From Ascochyta rabiei (taxonomy: Eukaryota > Ascomycota > Dothideomycetes > Pleosporales > Didymellaceae): DNA of 64,000 nucleotides. The notes below the pieces were generated by a model, which was given only the letters and a program-made list of their open reading frames with translations, ran no database searches and was not told where the DNA came from. Shown here piece after piece: positions 47,111-59,577 of the stretch (positions are counted from its first letter, which is position 1; each line of letters begins with the position of its first letter). Location: assembly GCF_004011695.2 (NCBI RefSeq), contig NC_082422.1:1302001-1366000 (forward strand). The letters are read 5' to 3'. A program made the position numbers and the translations under genes.

Positions 47111-49753
47111 ACTATTAATATATTAGCAGAGGGATCTTAAGGCATATAAGTACTACACTTAGACAATGTTGCGTAGTGCCTAGATTTCCTCTGTAACCTA
47201 GTATTATTTAGGCTACTCTAAAGACAAGGAATATAGTAAGATAACTAAGAAGATCTAACAACGCTATGTTAAAGAAACAGCAACACTATAGCTATCCTAA
47301 TAGAAAGCTTTAGATAGTAGGTTATTAAATAACTAAATATAGCTATAGTAGCACTCTATATACGTATAAATTATAATAGAAGATTACTATAGAGAGTAAC
47401 AGCTATAATGTAGTATAAGAGGCTTAGACATCTAGAACTATCTGTAATTAAGTACCTTATATATTAATCTAAGGGGTTAAAGATTAAAGGTATTATAACT
47501 CTATAATATAACATATATAGATAATTAAAATTAAAGCATTAAATAAAAAGAACCCTATAATTAAATAATAAAGGCCTATATAAACAAATAGATATAGACT
47601 TCTATAAATATAAAGTAGGAAGCTTTAATAAGAAAAAGACTTAAATACTTTTTACCTGCTAAAACTCTTAGTATGTGTAGGACTTCTACTTTAAGGACAA
47701 CAGGCCTGTAAGATCTATTATCTGTCTACTTAGGATCTTTGTCTAGTTCTTAAAGAAACAGTTTAATATTACAGTTAGGGTAATTTAGATAGATAATAAA
47801 ATTATTATCGTTAAATAAGAGGTTAAGAGATAGTGCACGTCCCTCTTAATAAGAATTAAGCATTCTGCTCTAGACACATAACCTTAAAATAGAGGAGCTA
47901 AACGCTTAGGGGGTGTAATAAAAGAGAAGGTATGCACAATTAATCTAGACGTAAATCTACTATAGGAACTCTAGCTAGAAATTACTGGAGTAGTAGTATA
48001 CCTATACAATTAGACGCTAAATTATCTAAACAAGTAGAGATTACTGTATAAAATATTCTTTACGCGCGAAGCTGCTATAAAAAACATAGTTACTAGACCT
48101 TAAAAACTAAACTAGGCTTACTTAAGAGCATACAGATGCAAAGTATTTACTATAACTAATAATACTTATTAAAGAAAATTAAGGCTATAAAGACTAGACC
48201 TAAAGGTATAGATTAGATACTTAGTAGGATACCAGTCTACTAACATATACCAAATCTAGGTCCTATTAATAGCTAAAGTAATTAGTACCTGTAATGTGGT
48301 GTTTAATAAAGAAACAATATTTAATAGTAAAATAGAGGATATTATAGATAACCTAATATATAATATATTAGAGGAAATTACAACTTAGATTAGTATAGTT
48401 AAACTCCTAGCTATATAGAGCTATATACCTAAAACTAAAACGTTCTATAAGGATAAGATAATACAGAAGGATACTTTGCGTGCTAAACAACCCTAATATT
48501 ACTAAGGCAGGAAATTTATTAAGGTATACCTAACGCCTCTACTAACTCCTCTACTAGCAGCATTCCTAACTAAATAGATAAGCTACAATAAGACAACAGA
48601 CTAACTTAAATAAGACTAAGGAACATCTGTAACAATGCTGTAGGCAGTTACATTTATAGCAGGTGCTAAGGCAGGACACCTTAGTTAATATAAAGGAAAA
48701 CCTTTTAACAAAGCTTAATTAAAGAGGATTATAGCAAAGGGATTTAAACTGCATTAGAACAAACTCCTGCTATTACCTACAGCATACTTAAAGCTAGAGA
48801 AGCACTCTCTCTATAAGATGTTTAAATAAGCAGAAAATAAACACCTATAAAGCTATGAATACATAGAGTTATAGACTAAAGTTCTAGCAGCTCTAGTTTA
48901 GAAGTCTAGATAATAAATACTTAACTGTATATAGGTCTATACATACAAGTTTAATAAACACTACTACCTTAATAAGTGTAAAGTAAGGCTTATAGTTAGA
49001 GGAGACTAATAATATAATATTATGTTATAAGACATATATATAGTAACACGTACAGGCTAATTATTTAGAATGCTAATAGCAATTACTATAAAATATAATC
49101 TTAAACTAAAAAATAGGATGTTATATATGCGTTTATTAATATAGCTATTAACTACAAAATATACATAAGGATGCTAAGAGGATACTAGAAGACAGGTACC
49201 TTACTAAAGGTACAGAAAGCCCTGTAAAGACTCTGCATCTCCCCTCTACTATAGCAGAAGGAATTTAGAGTAATATTAGCTAGAATTAGATTTAAACAAG
49301 TACTATAAGAGCTATACTGTATAATTAAGGATAGAATAATTATCTTCTTTTACGTAGATAATATTATAATTGCGTACTACCTAAAGCACAAATAAGAGGC
49401 AGATAATGCTATTAAACAGATACAGGAGAAATACCTGTGCACTAGAGGAGACAACCTTTAATAGTTCCTTAGTGTAGAAGTCTAATATAATAGATAGTAA
49501 TAGACAATTTAATTGTTATAAGCTGCATACATTAATAAGATTAGTTAATTAGTAACTATACAGGACGTAAGGCATAATAAGCTAATAACTAGAATTAAAC
49601 TTAAGCCTAGAAACAGTCTAGCTAAACTACTAGAGATTAATTAATATTAGTAAAAGTCTAGATCCCTGTTATTTGCAGTAGTAACTACTTAACCTAATAT
49701 AGCGTTTGCTATGTCGCAACTTACACGCTTTCTAGTTAACCTAAGTAATAAAT
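47111..49753 (+). mobile_element. Copia-A internal segment 2: integrase and reverse transcriptase
   Basis: Plus-strand continuation of Copia-A after the Copia-B insertion. It starts with protease/GAG-preintegrase-like sequence, passes through a heavily damaged integrase, and reaches reverse transcriptase around 48,900-49,500 with IIFFYVDN at about 49,340-49,362 (YVDD box, last Asp lost). Nearly every tenth codon is a stop. Cut at TAAAT (49749-49753) by Gypsy-C. Confidence 0.75.
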
Positions 49754-49946
49754 TGTAAGGGCACTGTAGGCAGGCAATAGAGCAGAGCGATATGGGATGA
49801 AATAATAGGTGATATTAATAGATAAGACAAATCCTTAATAGATAAGTCTTTAGGTGTGTAGATGTTATATACTGGTTAGTGGGTCTCTAGGCTTAGCCTA
49901 GGACCTAACTAAGGTATCCCCTGCTGTAGGGAGAACACCTGTAATA
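49754..49946 (-). repeat. Gypsy-C left LTR (3' LTR)
   Basis: 193 bp, TGTAAGGGCACTG to CACCTGTAATA (mutated GTAACA). Matches the 193-bp copy at 57749-57941. The flanking TAAAT recurs at 57942-57946. Confidence 0.9.
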
Positions 49947-51090
49947 ATAGCCCCCCCCCTTCTAAAGGTTCGTCCTAAACCGCTTTAGGGAATCCCTAGG
50001 GCTATTATTAAGCTCTAGAAAAACCTCCTGTAGAGGGAAAAACTTAGCAGGAGAAATGTAGTGTAACCTAGGGTAACTATCTAGCATTAAGTAAGGCTAG
50101 GTAGCTGTTAAAAGCAATCCCTTAGATGCCAGCTACGCTGTTGTCACGATGCCTCCTTAGTACTCTGCTAGGGCAGCACTGCTGTACTGCTAGGCTACTA
50201 GGTTTTTCTGTATTAAGTAAGGCTAGGTAGCTATTAAGAGCAATCCTATAGATGCTAGCTACGCTGTTGTTACAACGCTTCCTTATTTGTTAGATTCTTA
50301 ACGCAGGTTAAGTCTGCAATTGTCAGCTCTATGGCTTAACAGGTAAGTAGTAGCTTAAACCAGACGTTACAAAGGTTAACGCTGAGGCAGTCCTTAGCTT
50401 AACCTGTAGGGAGCGTAACTGTTAGACGTTAGACGTGTAGGGGCTATTGGCTCCCTACGTCTTGTAGGTGGCGACTAGCACTAGGCCAGGGCCTGCCCTG
50501 CGTGTAGACGTTTGTTTATACTCTCTACAACCCCCTAGGTAGTTAGGTGCCTTATGCTAGGGATTAAAATCCCTAGGGCCTAAGTAGTAAGTAAGTCCCT
50601 AACTAGTAACGTCTGTAAGAGGATTGCTAGCGGCTTCTGCAGCCTATTCCTGCGCGAACTAGCTTGCGGAATTTGCTTATTTACAGGGGATCTCCTCTAC
50701 ATGCTAGCTTATAACAGTAAGCTGCTAGCCTTACTATGCATAATGCCTTACCTAGACCCTTACATAGTATAGTCTAGGCCCTAGCATGTTTGTAATGTAA
50801 ATCTTAGGTAAGAATATTAGACATCTTCTAATTAGTTAATAGACGCGTGTTTAGATATAGCAAACTTTTGTTTATTTGCACAGCGCGTTACGTTAGGTAA
50901 GGGAGTAGTTAGAGGTTAGGTTGTTGCTAGGTGCCTGCTGGGCTGCTGGGGCCTAGGTGTATATAAGGACTGTATTTCCCCACCTATAGTGCCTTATTAC
51001 ACACCCCTATCCTTATCTCTTGCCTGCTTACTCCTGTTCTCTAATATAACTCCCCCGCCCCTGTACATTGCCCGCTAGGCCCTACCTAAC
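49947..51090. repeat. Gypsy-C 3' non-coding region with hairpin and direct repeats
   Basis: Next to the LTR lies a C9-10 tract (reversed polypurine tract) inside a hairpin: AATAATAGCCC at about 49943 pairs with GGGCTATTATT at about 49999-50009. A block beginning ATTAAGTAAGGCTAGGTAGCT occurs twice, near 50,081 and 50,212 (period about 131 bp). No pol domain is visible here. Confidence 0.6.
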
Positions 51091-51700
51091 TACGTCTATT
51101 AGCTGCCTAACAATGTGCAGCCCTAGCCCTTGCTCTTATAATACTAGTGCCGCTGCAGTATTACGTGCCTAACTACTTACTCTAAGTACAATCCTAAAGG
51201 CACTATTAAGTTGTTTATGTACGTCTTCTATTAACCTAGTAGGTATAGGCTCTGTAAGGACAACTTTAGTGTGTGCGCCAGCTGCGTAGAGGCAAAGGTT
51301 AGTAAGTGCGTTAAGGTATTTCCTATGCTGCTCTAGTATCTATCTGTAACTAATGCGTATAGATTAACCCTGTCTTCTACTAAGCTGTTAACATACTTAA
51401 CTTCCTTATTAATTAAGCTGTACGCAAGATTAACAAGGAGACTATTAGGTAGGGTAACTAGGCAACTAAGGACTCTGTTAATAACGCTGTTTAGTTATTC
51501 TAGCAGACTGCCTGTAACTACGCTCTAGGCTGTTATAACAGCTTTGTTGCCTATAATGCTATAGTTTGTTACTACGTTAACAAGTCTAGTCTCTCTAAGA
51601 CCAAGTACGCCTAGGTGCGCTAGGTTTCCTAGTTATATAACCTCTAGCAGTATATTATAAGTATTGTTTTCCTCCCCTCTTTTCTTAAGGCTAATATAAG
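51091..51700 (+). pseudogene. Cysteine-rich ORF relic, antisense to Gypsy-C pol
   Basis: On the plus strand, opposite to Gypsy-C pol and between it and the 3' LTR, a frame with a few mutational stops reads CRCSITCLTTYSKYN, then RYRLCKDNFSVCASCVEAKV and SKCVKV: a zinc-binding-like cluster of cysteines. A longer helical-looking tail follows but the frame is uncertain. Its position and polarity mirror the antisense CxxC ORF of Gypsy-A. The family is not recognised. Confidence 0.4.
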
Positions 51701-54700
51701 TAGGCTGTAGTTAGTACAGTTAGCGCAAAGCTGCCTAACAACGTAGTTATTAATACTGTAATTAAAGAGCACTTCTAGAAGACGGGTTATGTAAATAAGG
51801 CGGAGAAGCGCTGGTACTACTATAGTACTAACCTGCTGTTGTCTGCCTAGGCTCCTACTGCTGCCTTTTAGAGGGTATCTGCGTTACCTACAAAGCTTAC
51901 TCTAGGTAGCTGTTAACGCTGTAGCCCCTCCTTTAATATAAGCCTAAGTGCAGGTTATAGCAGTCCTTCTGCCTAGTGTGGTAGTAGTTGTAAAGACTCT
52001 CTACTTCTATAGTAACTTTTAATAAACCTTATAATTAGTCTTCTCTTCTAACTTAAACGTGCTATTCTTGCTAGTAATGTATTAGATAGACGCTAGGCCT
52101 CCTTCAGCTACTAGCTGCACTTATTCTAGGAGCGTCTATCCTTACTTCTTAGCCAGGTTAGAAGGATATCCTTTTTAGGAGGCAGACTTCTTAGGACGTC
52201 CTCTCTTACGCTTTAGTAGCGTTGGTTCCCTAGGCACTGCCTAGTCACCTGCTAATAGATCACCTGCGTAAACACTTTAGTAATAATCCTAAAGGATCTT
52301 ATTACAGTAGTTGAGATAGTTAAGTGGTTTCTAGGTTGCCTCTTTGTTAGGCTAACCTAGCTACTTAACTCTGTACTCCCTTCCTTAGGCTATAGTGTCT
52401 TAGTGTGACAGTATACCTTTAACCTTATACCTGTTACTAGGTAGAATGTCTTCTAGTATGCTAATAGGACCTGGCTAAAACCTACTATTCTCTAGGGGTT
52501 CCTTCTAGCGCTTAAGTAATAATACATTAAACACTAGGTGCACTCTGTCTATTAATAGGGGGAGCTTCAGCCTGTACGCTAGCTTTCCTATCTTCCTAAG
52601 TACTATAAATAGTTTAAGGTAGTAAGCGTTAAACTTCTTTAAAGAACAGCTTGTTATTAGGTTCTTAGCCTGCAGGAGGACTAAGTCCCCCTTAGTAAAG
52701 TGTTGTTCTAACCTCTTTGTATTGTACTACTAGGCGTTACCCTTTTATGTGTACTCTAAGGCCTCTTTTGCTGTTCTCTACATATTATACCAGCGCTCTA
52801 AGCGTCTAGTAACCTGCCTACGCAGCTCTAGTGTAGTTCTGTCTTTGTCCTAGACAGCTAGGGGCTTTTAGAGCTAGTGCTTATTAGGCATCCTGTTAAA
52901 TCCCTTAGGGTTAGTGCTAAAGGTAACCTTAATAGGAGATTCTCTATGTGTAGAGTAAGCTTTAGAGTTATAGGCGTACTTAGTATATAGTAGGAGGTCT
53001 ACCTAGTTATCCTGTTAGTAGTTTATGTATATGCGTAAGTACGTCTCTAACTCCTAATTCTAACGCTCTGTTTGCCTGTCTGTCTGGGGATAGAACGCTG
53101 TACTAAGCTAGTGGTTAATTGTTAGGTAGTAGCAAATATTAGACCAAAATTAGCTAGTAAATACTGAACCTTAATCTAACAGCAGCGTATCTAGTAGTCC
53201 TTGCTTTAAGAAGCTCTGTTCTATTAACAGTTTAGCTAGGCGCTAGGCAGTAATTGTCTTAGTACAGGGTAGGTACTAGACGTACTTACTAAACTAGTCT
53301 ATAAGGACTAGTATAGCGTTATACTTGTTCCCCTTAGCGTCCCTTAACTTTAGTAGGTCTGTTACAAAGTTAAGGGAGAAGTGCTGCTAGGCTGTGTTAG
53401 GGACTAGAAGTAGTGTAAGTAATCTCTATAGTTTATGTCTCCTAATTTTATAGAGTTAGTACTTAGAGCACCTTTAGATGTAGTAATGTACGTCCTTTAT
53501 TAGCCCTAGCTAATAGTACTTCTTCTTAAGTACTTTAGTAGTCTTATCTACGCTATAGTGACCTCCTATAGGGTTATTATAGTTCCTTAATAGGATAGTG
53601 TAGCGCAGAGTAATATTATTAGAAATCTAAACTTTCCTACTCCTGCGTAAGGTCCTACTTAGGTTAACCTCCTAGTAGTGTTGTGCCTTCTTCGCTCCGC
53701 TATCTGTCCTAGTTGTTAGTAACAGCTTTCTAGGGTATAGTACGTCCTGTTACTAGACCTGCTTAACAAAATCTGCTAGGATTACTAGTGTCTCTAGGGT
53801 ATAAGTGGAATCCCTCTGCGTGGCTTCGTTTAAAAGGTTTGTAGGGGCACTAACTCTGTTGTCTAGGCTACAAAGGAGAGCTTCTGCAACGTTAAAGTCT
53901 AGTCCCCTAGCTTTAGTGTCTTTAGATTAACCCTGGCTCTAATGGCTATTAGATGGAGGGTTAAGAGCTAGGGGAGACAAGTCTCTAAGGCTAATCTAAT
54001 ATTAGCGGAATTCCTTAGAGACAACTTTAGGTGGTTACTAGACTGCTGCTAGGTCCGCTACAGGTACGTTAAGCCCAGATATTACCTATACATTGTTTTA
54101 AGCCCTAGACTTACAAATTGTCTAGATTTAAAGCTTTTATTGTAAGGTAGGCAGCATAGCATCCTACAGGGCCTGCTGTTCTCTAACCTTAAGACCTTCT
54201 GCGTAATCTAGACGCCTTAATAGGCTGTCTGCTGCGTTTTTAGGTCCTAGCTTGTATTTAACTTTAAAGTTAAATCTTGCTAGCTCCTCCGCCTATTAGG
54301 CTTACTTAGAAGAGAGCTCCTTTGTTGTTATAAAGTACCTTAGGTTATTATAATCTAAGAGTACTCTAATTGTTACTAGGGCGTGTTTAAGATAGTGTCT
54401 CCACTGCCTAAAGGCTTTAACAATTGTAGATAGTTCTTTATTATAGGTATGCTATCTAATAGATAGGCCTGTAAACTTCTAGCTCTAAAATGCTACAGGC
54501 TTCTAGTGTAGCTCTGTGGCTACTTTAGACGTTTAGGGTTGCAACAGGATAGCTGCTATAGCAAAGTCTAACGCGTTAGTAAGGACTATAATAGGCTTGT
54601 TTAGGTTAAAGTGCTAAAGCACTAGAGCCCCTGTAAACTTCTCCCTAATTGTAAGGAACGCTGTGCGCGCTTCTTCTAGCTAGTGCTATAGTTTATACTA

Positions 54701-56300
54701 TTTTATTAGTCCCTTCTAACTCTTCTTTAGTCTTACCCCCCCCTTTTCTTAACTAGGGACCCTCTAGTCCTCTACTAGGTGTTGGGCGGCTATTATATAG
54801 TTAATAAGCGGCTAGACAATTCCTAAGTAGTTAAATATAAATTGCTAATAAAAGTTAGTAAAGCCTAAGAACACTTAAATATCCTTATAACTGGATAGTT
54901 TAGGCTATTTAGTAATAGTGCGGACCCTCTTAGGATCTATTACTACACCATCTAGGGTAATAACAAATCCTAGAAACTCCACTAACTTGCTAGAGAAGAC
55001 GCACTTGCTTGCCTTTGCAAACATCCCCTATTTAACTAGGCAATTAAGGACCTCTTTAACGTGTCTGTTGTGGTCTTTCTTGTCCTAGGAATAGATAAGG
55101 ATGTTGTCTAGGTAAACTACGCAGATCCTATCTAGTAGGCCTTCTAGGGCTCTGTAGATATAGGATTAGAACGTGGCTAGTACGTTGGCCAAGCTGAACA
55201 GCATTACTAGGTATTTAAAATAACTGTATTGCGTCTTAAACGCAGTCTTCTACTTGTTGCCCTCCTTAATCTAGAGCCTATAGTAGGCGTTATGTAGATC
55301 TAGCTTAGTAAAGACCTTTGCTTTTAACAGATAATCCATTATCTCGCTCACTAGCAGAATAGGATACTAATTCTTAATAGTTATCTTATTTAATCCCTAA
55401 TAATTAACACATAATCTTATAGTGCTATTAGGTTTAGGAACAAACAGAATAGGTACTTCTGCTAGCGACTTGCTTAGGCAGATCTAGCCTTTCTCCTGTG
55501 CTGCCTTAAGGTATTCCTAGAGTATATCTAGTTCTTAGCAGAACAGGTTATAGATTAGGAGGTTAGGAACCTTAGCACCTGCCTTAATCTCTATAGAGTG
55601 ATTATACTCCTAGTAGGGCGCTAATACACTTGTCTAGCGTTTACTAAACGCAAACTACTTATAATAGAGGTGCTTAGGCACGTATTTAAGCTCTTCTATG
55701 TCTAGGGCGTCTGCCTCTAGTATAGGGCCACTATTAATTCCTACTGCTATAATCCTTAACTACTTAGTAAGGGTTGCGTCTAGCGTCTGTCTGTTGTCCG
55801 TCTAGTGGACGTCTGTTGGACCCCCTATGCTTAGACTCTTAGACTGTAGTAGGTATAGATACTTACCTAGGTCCAGGTTACTAAACAATTGTTTAGCAGT
55901 TACTAGCTAGACTCTCTTAATATTGTCTGTAAACCACTTGTAGGTTTCTACAGAGAAGCAGATATACAGGTCCGCCTTAGCTAGCTATAGATAACCTAAT
56001 ACTAGGTTATATCTAACAAATAATGTAGACTAGAATTTAGTTAGCCTAACTGTCTTAGGCGTTCCCTTGCTGTTGTAGCAGACTATTATTAACTAGTACT
56101 GCTCTATCAACAACAGCTTTATATCGTCCAGGACCACCACGTTTAGTCGCTGGTTAGTTCCCTCTAGGTTAAGCCCTAGGTCTCTAGTTACCTGTTTAGT
56201 AATAAGGTTTAGCTCTAAACCTAAGTTGTACAAGGCCTGGAGAGTCCTAGAATTGCCCTTAGAGTTAATTAGCTGGATAGTAACTGCTATACAGGTTTGT
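51701..56300 (-). pseudogene. Gypsy-C pol: RT, RNase H, integrase, AT-hook-like tail
   Basis: Minus-strand Ty3/gypsy pol relic. Reverse transcriptase lies at about 55,500-54,950 with ICVVYLDNILIYS near 55,100 (YLDD box, last Asp lost). RNase H follows around 54,900-54,250 and integrase around 53,600-52,650. Near 52,210-52,180 the reverse reading gives a basic RKRGRPKKSAS-like stretch, which resembles an AT-hook (RGRP core read through mutated codons), so the C-terminus may bind DNA. A chromodomain could not be identified with confidence. Confidence 0.75.
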
Positions 56301-57669
56301 TTCCCTTTAGTCTCTAGCCCTAGTTATAGGTAGAAAAGGTTAGCAACTAGGGCTTCCTATTTCCCTAGTTGCTACTAGATTATTAATTACCGCCTCTGCG
56401 GCCTCTCTAATAGCTCTGTTGCTAATAGCCCTAAGGGTTTTGCCCCTAATTTAGCTAATAATAACTACCCCTATTAGATTGTTAGTAGTAATTGCCCCTA
56501 TAGGACCTCTTGCCTCCTACTAAATTACCATTATTAGTTGCTAGCTAGGAGTCTCCTGGCTGCTTTCCGGCGTTGCTCCTAGAGGGGGTTAAGGCCTAGC
56601 TGTAGTGCTTTTTAAATCCTCCCCTATTAGGAGAAGAGTAAGGTATTTTGTTTCGACTACTGCCTTTAGCCTAGAGGATTAAATATAAGGGGACTGTTAC
56701 GGTCTCTGCGTTACAGAGGGCCTGTTTAAACTCTATCTACTTAGTAATATATTCTAGGCTGCTATTACGCTAGATCTTATATTAGAGTTTATAGGGAGTA
56801 AGGCTCTATACAAACGCTATTTTAAACTTATAGTTATCTGTGCTGTTGTTAAACTTAGCAAAGTTGTAGGGCAGTAGAGACTCCTGCTTGTTTAACTTTA
56901 TTAGGAAGGTGTTGACAGAATTGTTAGCCTTCTACTTATAGTTAAAGTACTTATTGTAGTTCTTATACTAAGTAAAGACTAGGTCTTATACAAGCTACTC
57001 CTCCTCTGCACAGAGGTTAGCCTAGGTTCAGATTAATCCCTTGTTAATATGTTGTTAGATTAATTCTTAATAGACACAATAGTAGATAGTGCCTATAATC
57101 TAATAGGTGCAGGTTACAGAGTCTTTAACTACTTAAGCGTACTAGAACGCTGTGTCTATGTCCTTAATCTACTAGTCCACCTACTAAGTTAATAGAGGCT
57201 TATTATCTGTCCTAAGTTTTAGCTTAGGTTAGACGTTGTTAAGGACTTACATTATCTTACTAGCCTTATTAAACGCTGGGTAGTAGCTACCTAGCGTAGG
57301 TCTAACGTGCGTCTGCTGCAGGGTCTCCACTACCTAGTTAAATTGCTACTGCTAGATTTTAATTTCTTGTTTAGGGGCGCTGGACAATTCTGCCTTGTTA
57401 AGTGCCATTAGCAACAACAGGATAGAAGCCTGTAGCAACTCTATTTGTGTAACGCGTGGCGTTAGGACGTCTAGCGTTGCATTGCTTGCTGCTGTAGTAG
57501 CTAACCTGCCCCTAATGTAAGGGTTAAGCGGTGGCTCTATAGGTGCCAGCAATACCCTAGGCGCTTTGTTGCGGCGTTGCGCATCTGGCTCCTAACCAAG
57601 GTTGTTGTAGAGGGGCAACTCCTCTACGTTGCTAGTGGTTAAGCAGAGGTTGCGTTGTCCTCTAGCCAT
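56301..57669 (-). pseudogene. Gypsy-C gag
   Basis: A minus-strand ATG at 57669 starts MARGQRNLCLTTSNVEELPLYNNLG, and the region 57,550-57,352 is an undamaged 66-codon stretch (APIEPPLNPYIRGRLATTAA). A gag-like domain (VNTFLIKLNKQESLLPYNFAKF) lies near 56,920-56,860, followed by a Gly/Asn/Arg-rich tail around 56,600-56,450. Downstream stops make it inactive. The 5' end is markedly less mutated than pol. Confidence 0.7.
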
Positions 57670-57748
57670 TGCTGATGGCTACGTTTTTTCCCGTCTCTCT
57701 GCTGCTAATTAGCTGCCTGTTCTAAGAGGAAGTATAAAGGATTTGAAT

Positions 57749-57941
57749 TGTAAGGGCACTATAGGCAGGCAATAGAGCAGAGCAATATAGGATGAAATAA
57801 TAGGTAATATTAATAGATAAGACAAATCCTTAATAGATAAGTCTTTAGGTGTGTGGATGTTATATACTGGTTGGTGGGTCTCTAAGCTTAGCCTAGGACC
57901 TAACCGAGGTATCCCCTGCTGTAGGGAGAACACCCGTAACA
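57749..57941 (-). repeat. Gypsy-C right LTR (5' LTR)
   Basis: 193 bp, TGTAAGGGCACTATAGG to CACCCGTAACA, followed by the target duplication TAAAT (57942-57946). The complete insertion is 8,188 bp. Confidence 0.92.
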
Positions 57942-57946
57942 TAAAT

Positions 57947-58620
57947 ACTAAGACGCTGCTAACTAAGTGCTCCTATACCTATAGAAGACAAGAAATCTGT
58001 TACTTAACTTTAGATAGGGTAAAGAACTTAAAGTTGCAAGAAACGCATTATTTGCTAATAACACTATAGACTTAAAGAGTTCCTAAGGATACGCTATTAA
58101 GCTATTTAGAGGACTTATTACCTAGAGAGTAAATAAACAAGATACTGTTACAACGTTAACTACTAAGGCTAAGCTCCTAGCACTGTCCTAAGTAGCTAAG
58201 GAAGCAATATTTACCTCTTAACTAATAAAAGAGCTTTAGGTAACCCTAAGTAATCTAACAAGAATAATTAAATGTAATAATATACAGACAATATGTCTAG
58301 TTACTATAGATATTACTAAGATATAGACTAAACTTTAGCATATTAATATACACAACTACTAGTTATAATAAGAAGTTAACTGTAAAATAATTAAAGTAGA
58401 ATATATCCTATTAAATAATATAATTGTAGATAGATTTATAAAGTTGTTACTAATTAGTAAATAGGCCAGCTTTTTTAATTAGTTAGGACTTATTAAGGGC
58501 TAGAAGGGCACATTAAGGGATATCCCGCTTAAGAAGATGCAAGAGCAACTAAAGGACCTTATGTTAAAGAGTTAATTAACTAGTTTGCGTATCTTGTAAT
58601 AGGATTCTAAACTAAGAGGG
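57947..58620 (+). mobile_element. Copia-A internal segment 3: RNase H and 3' end
   Basis: Plus-strand copia RNase H relic: ANNTIDLKSS then INKQDTVTTLTTKAKLLALS at about 58,130-58,190, the canonical C-terminal block. A polypurine tract (AAACTAAGAGGG) sits directly before the 3' LTR. The three Copia-A pieces plus LTRs sum to about 5.3 kb, as expected for one intact-length element. Confidence 0.8.
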
Positions 58621-58790
58621 TGTATTAAATAAAAGGTATTAGAGAAATAGGTTAGGCGACATACCTGCTAAGAAACCGTGCAGGGGCCCCTACCAGAACC
58701 TAGATAAGACAAAAATCACCCTTACATAGAACAAGAACAGAACATTAATACATCATCATCAACTCATTACTATTACCATCCAATCTGACA
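58621..58790 (+). repeat. Copia-A 3' LTR
   Basis: 170 bp ending CCAATCTGACA. The second half is less mutated than the 5' LTR. Unlike the other elements, its outer flank (AGTAG) does not match the bases directly left of the 5' LTR (TTAAT). Confidence 0.8.
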
Positions 58791-59359
58791 AGTAGGCAGA
58801 GAGAGAGACCCTTATTCATACTACGTTGCTCAGCACCTCTCCCAGCACATCCGGCGTATCCGTCAGCACTCAGATCCAGCACATCCGGCGGATCCGGCGG
58901 ATCTGTCAGATCCCAAGGCATGCCACATGCCAGCTAATCAGCACCTGCCAGGTGACACCTGGTAGCATCTAATTGGACAGGAGAAACTGCATCTGCCTAT
59001 TGTCAGTGGCCATCCGTGGATCACACCTCAGCACCGTCTCTCTGCCTCTATCTATCTGGCTATCCGTGGATCAGTCCTCTTGCATCACACACCGCTCTCA
59101 GCACCCCTCAGCATCTCTCCTAGTACGTTGCTAATAGCTATTAGTATTAGAATTAGTATTAGTATCAGTATCAGTATTAGTATCAGGATCAGAATCAGGA
59201 CCAAGATCAGGATTGTTTGGACTATTTGGAAGGTCAACATCTGTCTGTATCAGAGTCAGTATTAGTATCAGTATCAGTATTTTTAGGATCAGATTAGGGT
59301 TAGTATCAGTAGCAGCTATTGCAGCCTGATGGGACCATGCTGTTAAGGTGGGGGAGGTT
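58791..59359. other. GC-rich, unmutated island with (TCAGTA)-type microsatellite
   Basis: This stretch keeps abundant TCA, CCA, TCG and CCG and so escaped the hypermutation around it. It contains short repeats (CAGCACATCCGGCG at two places near 58,845 and 58,879) and an imperfect hexamer array of ATTAGTATCAG-type units at about 59,145-59,300. It ends in a polypurine tract (GGTGGGGGAGGTT) before a Gypsy-B-type LTR, so it is probably the 3' end of another such element, truncated on the left by Copia-A. Confidence 0.5.
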
Positions 59360-59577
59360 TGTGCCGGTGCACAGAGTAACTACCTCGGTAATACTGGTGA
59401 ACAGGGGGGATAACCTCGGCAATCCCTTAGATGCCAGGTATAAGAGGGGCATCCATCTATCTAATAGACAGACACCTTACCACCTACCTACCTCTTAATT
59501 AACCTCTCTACATCTACTCTTCTTCTCTTTCGTCTCTCTCTCTCTGCCTACTAACGGGTGCTTCCTACTCCTGTTCA
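59360..59577 (+). repeat. Gypsy-B-type LTR, plus orientation
   Basis: 218 bp from TGTGCCGGTGCACAGAG to CTCCTGTTCA. It is the reverse complement of the Gypsy-B LTRs (shared blocks around GGGGATAACC, CTTAGATGCCAGGTATAAGAGG, and the CT run) but less mutated. It directly abuts the second Gypsy-A copy, which therefore starts at a broken junction. Confidence 0.7.
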
